Origin: Euclidia mi
Taxonomy: Eukaryota > Arthropoda > Insecta > Lepidoptera > Erebidae
Direction: 5' to 3'
DNA: 64,000 nucleotides
Assembly (NCBI GenBank): GCA_944739405.2
Contig: OX123183.2
Span: 95,742,729 to 95,806,728 of the forward strand
Made by a program: the position numbers and the translations under genes. The first letter of the stretch is position 1. Each line of letters opens with the position of its first letter. Below are positions 63,405 through 64,000 of the stretch, piece after piece. The notes beneath the pieces were generated by a model that was not told the DNA's origin, ran no database searches, and saw only the letters and a program-made list of their open reading frames with translations.

Positions 63405-63560
63405 TGACATGCTGTGTAAATGGCGGCGCAGGTTTCTGGAATGATTTTGCCCAATAACTGTGGTGAAATTATCGATAAGTACTTTAAATCTTTATAAGAT
63501 CGTCCAGTGGCTAGAAAATGCAAAGTTGTACGAAGACGCTCGTGATTGTCGACAGCTTAT
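63405..63560 (-). pseudogene. PIF/Harbinger transposase, upstream exon
   Basis: The minus strand reads NHERLRTTLHFLATGRSYKD, then LKYLSIISPQLLGKIIPETC and AAIYTACHDYCK. This is the helix-turn-helix segment that precedes the DDE domain. It lies 0.9 kb from the DDE part; spliced introns are common in this family. Confidence 0.75.
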
Positions 63561-64000
63561 CTCATGTTTGTATTGTTCTTTTGTATTTTAGGCGATACAA
63601 GTTTCAATAATTTTAGGTACGCGGGTTCCGTCATTCTCATATAATTGTGCCAAACTTCTGGATGGAACCTTAATTCCTTTAAAAGATTTACATGCGAATA
63701 CTGATTTCGCTTTAATAGCCATTTCCCAACCCACATTTTTCAAGGCTTTATTTTTTTCTTAGGAATCCGAATCAACGCTACCTCCACATAGGTAAGGAAA
63801 AGAAGTTAATTTTTCATTTTATGGGGCACGTGTGTAATTATTGGAACACGTCCTTATCCTTCAGCTTCAAACAAGTAAATGATCGATATGTACGACCAGT
63901 CGTTTTGTGTATGAGCGACATTTTTGATGCGATCAATCGTCACGATTTTCATCAGACCGATTGTATAGACGAATCGTACCGTATATGGGGCCCTTTACGC

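Larger units (their letters stand above)
56490..64000. mobile_element. Degraded PIF/Harbinger transposon with a nested retrotransposon
   Basis: Pieces of both typical Harbinger genes are present: a MADF-type accessory ORF on the plus strand (56880-57016 and about 62560-63215) and a DDE transposase on the minus strand (63560-63405 and 62530-62100). Possible inverted ends are near 56505-56550 (GTACGATCCGTC...) and 63935-63985 (GTACGATTCGTC on the opposite strand). A BEL/Pao element (57034-61635) splits it. The exact ends are uncertain, and the right end may extend beyond the window. Confidence 0.6.

Overview
The window is animal nuclear DNA that looks like a moth genome, perhaps a noctuoid. The evidence is small multi-exon genes with GT-AG introns, AATAAA poly(A) signals, an AT-rich background and very dense, nested transposable elements. 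The element classes (RTE and Jockey-like LINEs, an RLE-type LINE, mariner, Penelope, BEL/Pao, PIF/Harbinger, Helitron-like pieces and tRNA-headed SINEs ending in CTCTGCCTACCCCTTCGGGG) fit Lepidoptera. The species is inference.

The host content is one tandem array of seven homologous genes, all on the + strand, called G1 to G7 here. Each has four exons. Exon 1 encodes a signal peptide of 20-24 residues. Exon 2 is always 144 nt and carries C-x7-C within a CKGPK motif. Exon 3 is 129-135 nt and carries C-x17/18-C. Exon 4 carries Gly-x-Tyr/Phe, the block Y-G-G-K-x-x-Y-G-x-W, C-x3-C and the stop. All introns are phase 0 and nearly every junction reads Lys|Gly. G2 (8487-10116), G4 (23304-26666), G5 (37606-39758), G6 (41272-50591) and G7 (52987-56345) are complete and predict secreted proteins of about 169-186 aa. 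G1 (3021-4290) lacks a recognisable first exon. G3 (12365-19905) is a decayed pseudogene. The six-cysteine pattern and the Lys-Gly-x-Tyr-x-Phe block loosely recall the insect DUF1091 / MD-2-related lipid-recognition group, but that is an inference and no function is known to me.

The rest is mobile DNA. 1-3000: a RTE-type endonuclease ORF running off the left edge, a mariner piece, and a Ty3-type integrase split by a SINE. 4.3-8.5 kb: a Jockey-like LINE tail, SINEs and palindromes. 10-23 kb: LINE fragments, a mariner, Helitron-like repeats, MITEs and a truncated RLE LINE. 27-37 kb: a large nested fold-back element with a THAP-domain remnant, a Penelope-like element with GIY-YIG endonuclease, a three-copy tandem repeat, and a SINE split by an RTE LINE. 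41.7-44.6 kb: an intact 961-aa LINE ORF (zinc finger, reverse transcriptase, restriction-like endonuclease) antisense in intron 1 of G6. 45.9-49.8 kb: more LINE fragments and MITEs in G6 introns. 56.5-64 kb: a degraded PIF/Harbinger transposon containing a BEL/Pao retrotransposon with both LTRs and a 5-bp target duplication, itself hit by another repeat.

The array appears to evolve by tandem duplication with birth and death, while mobile elements have expanded its introns and spacers.
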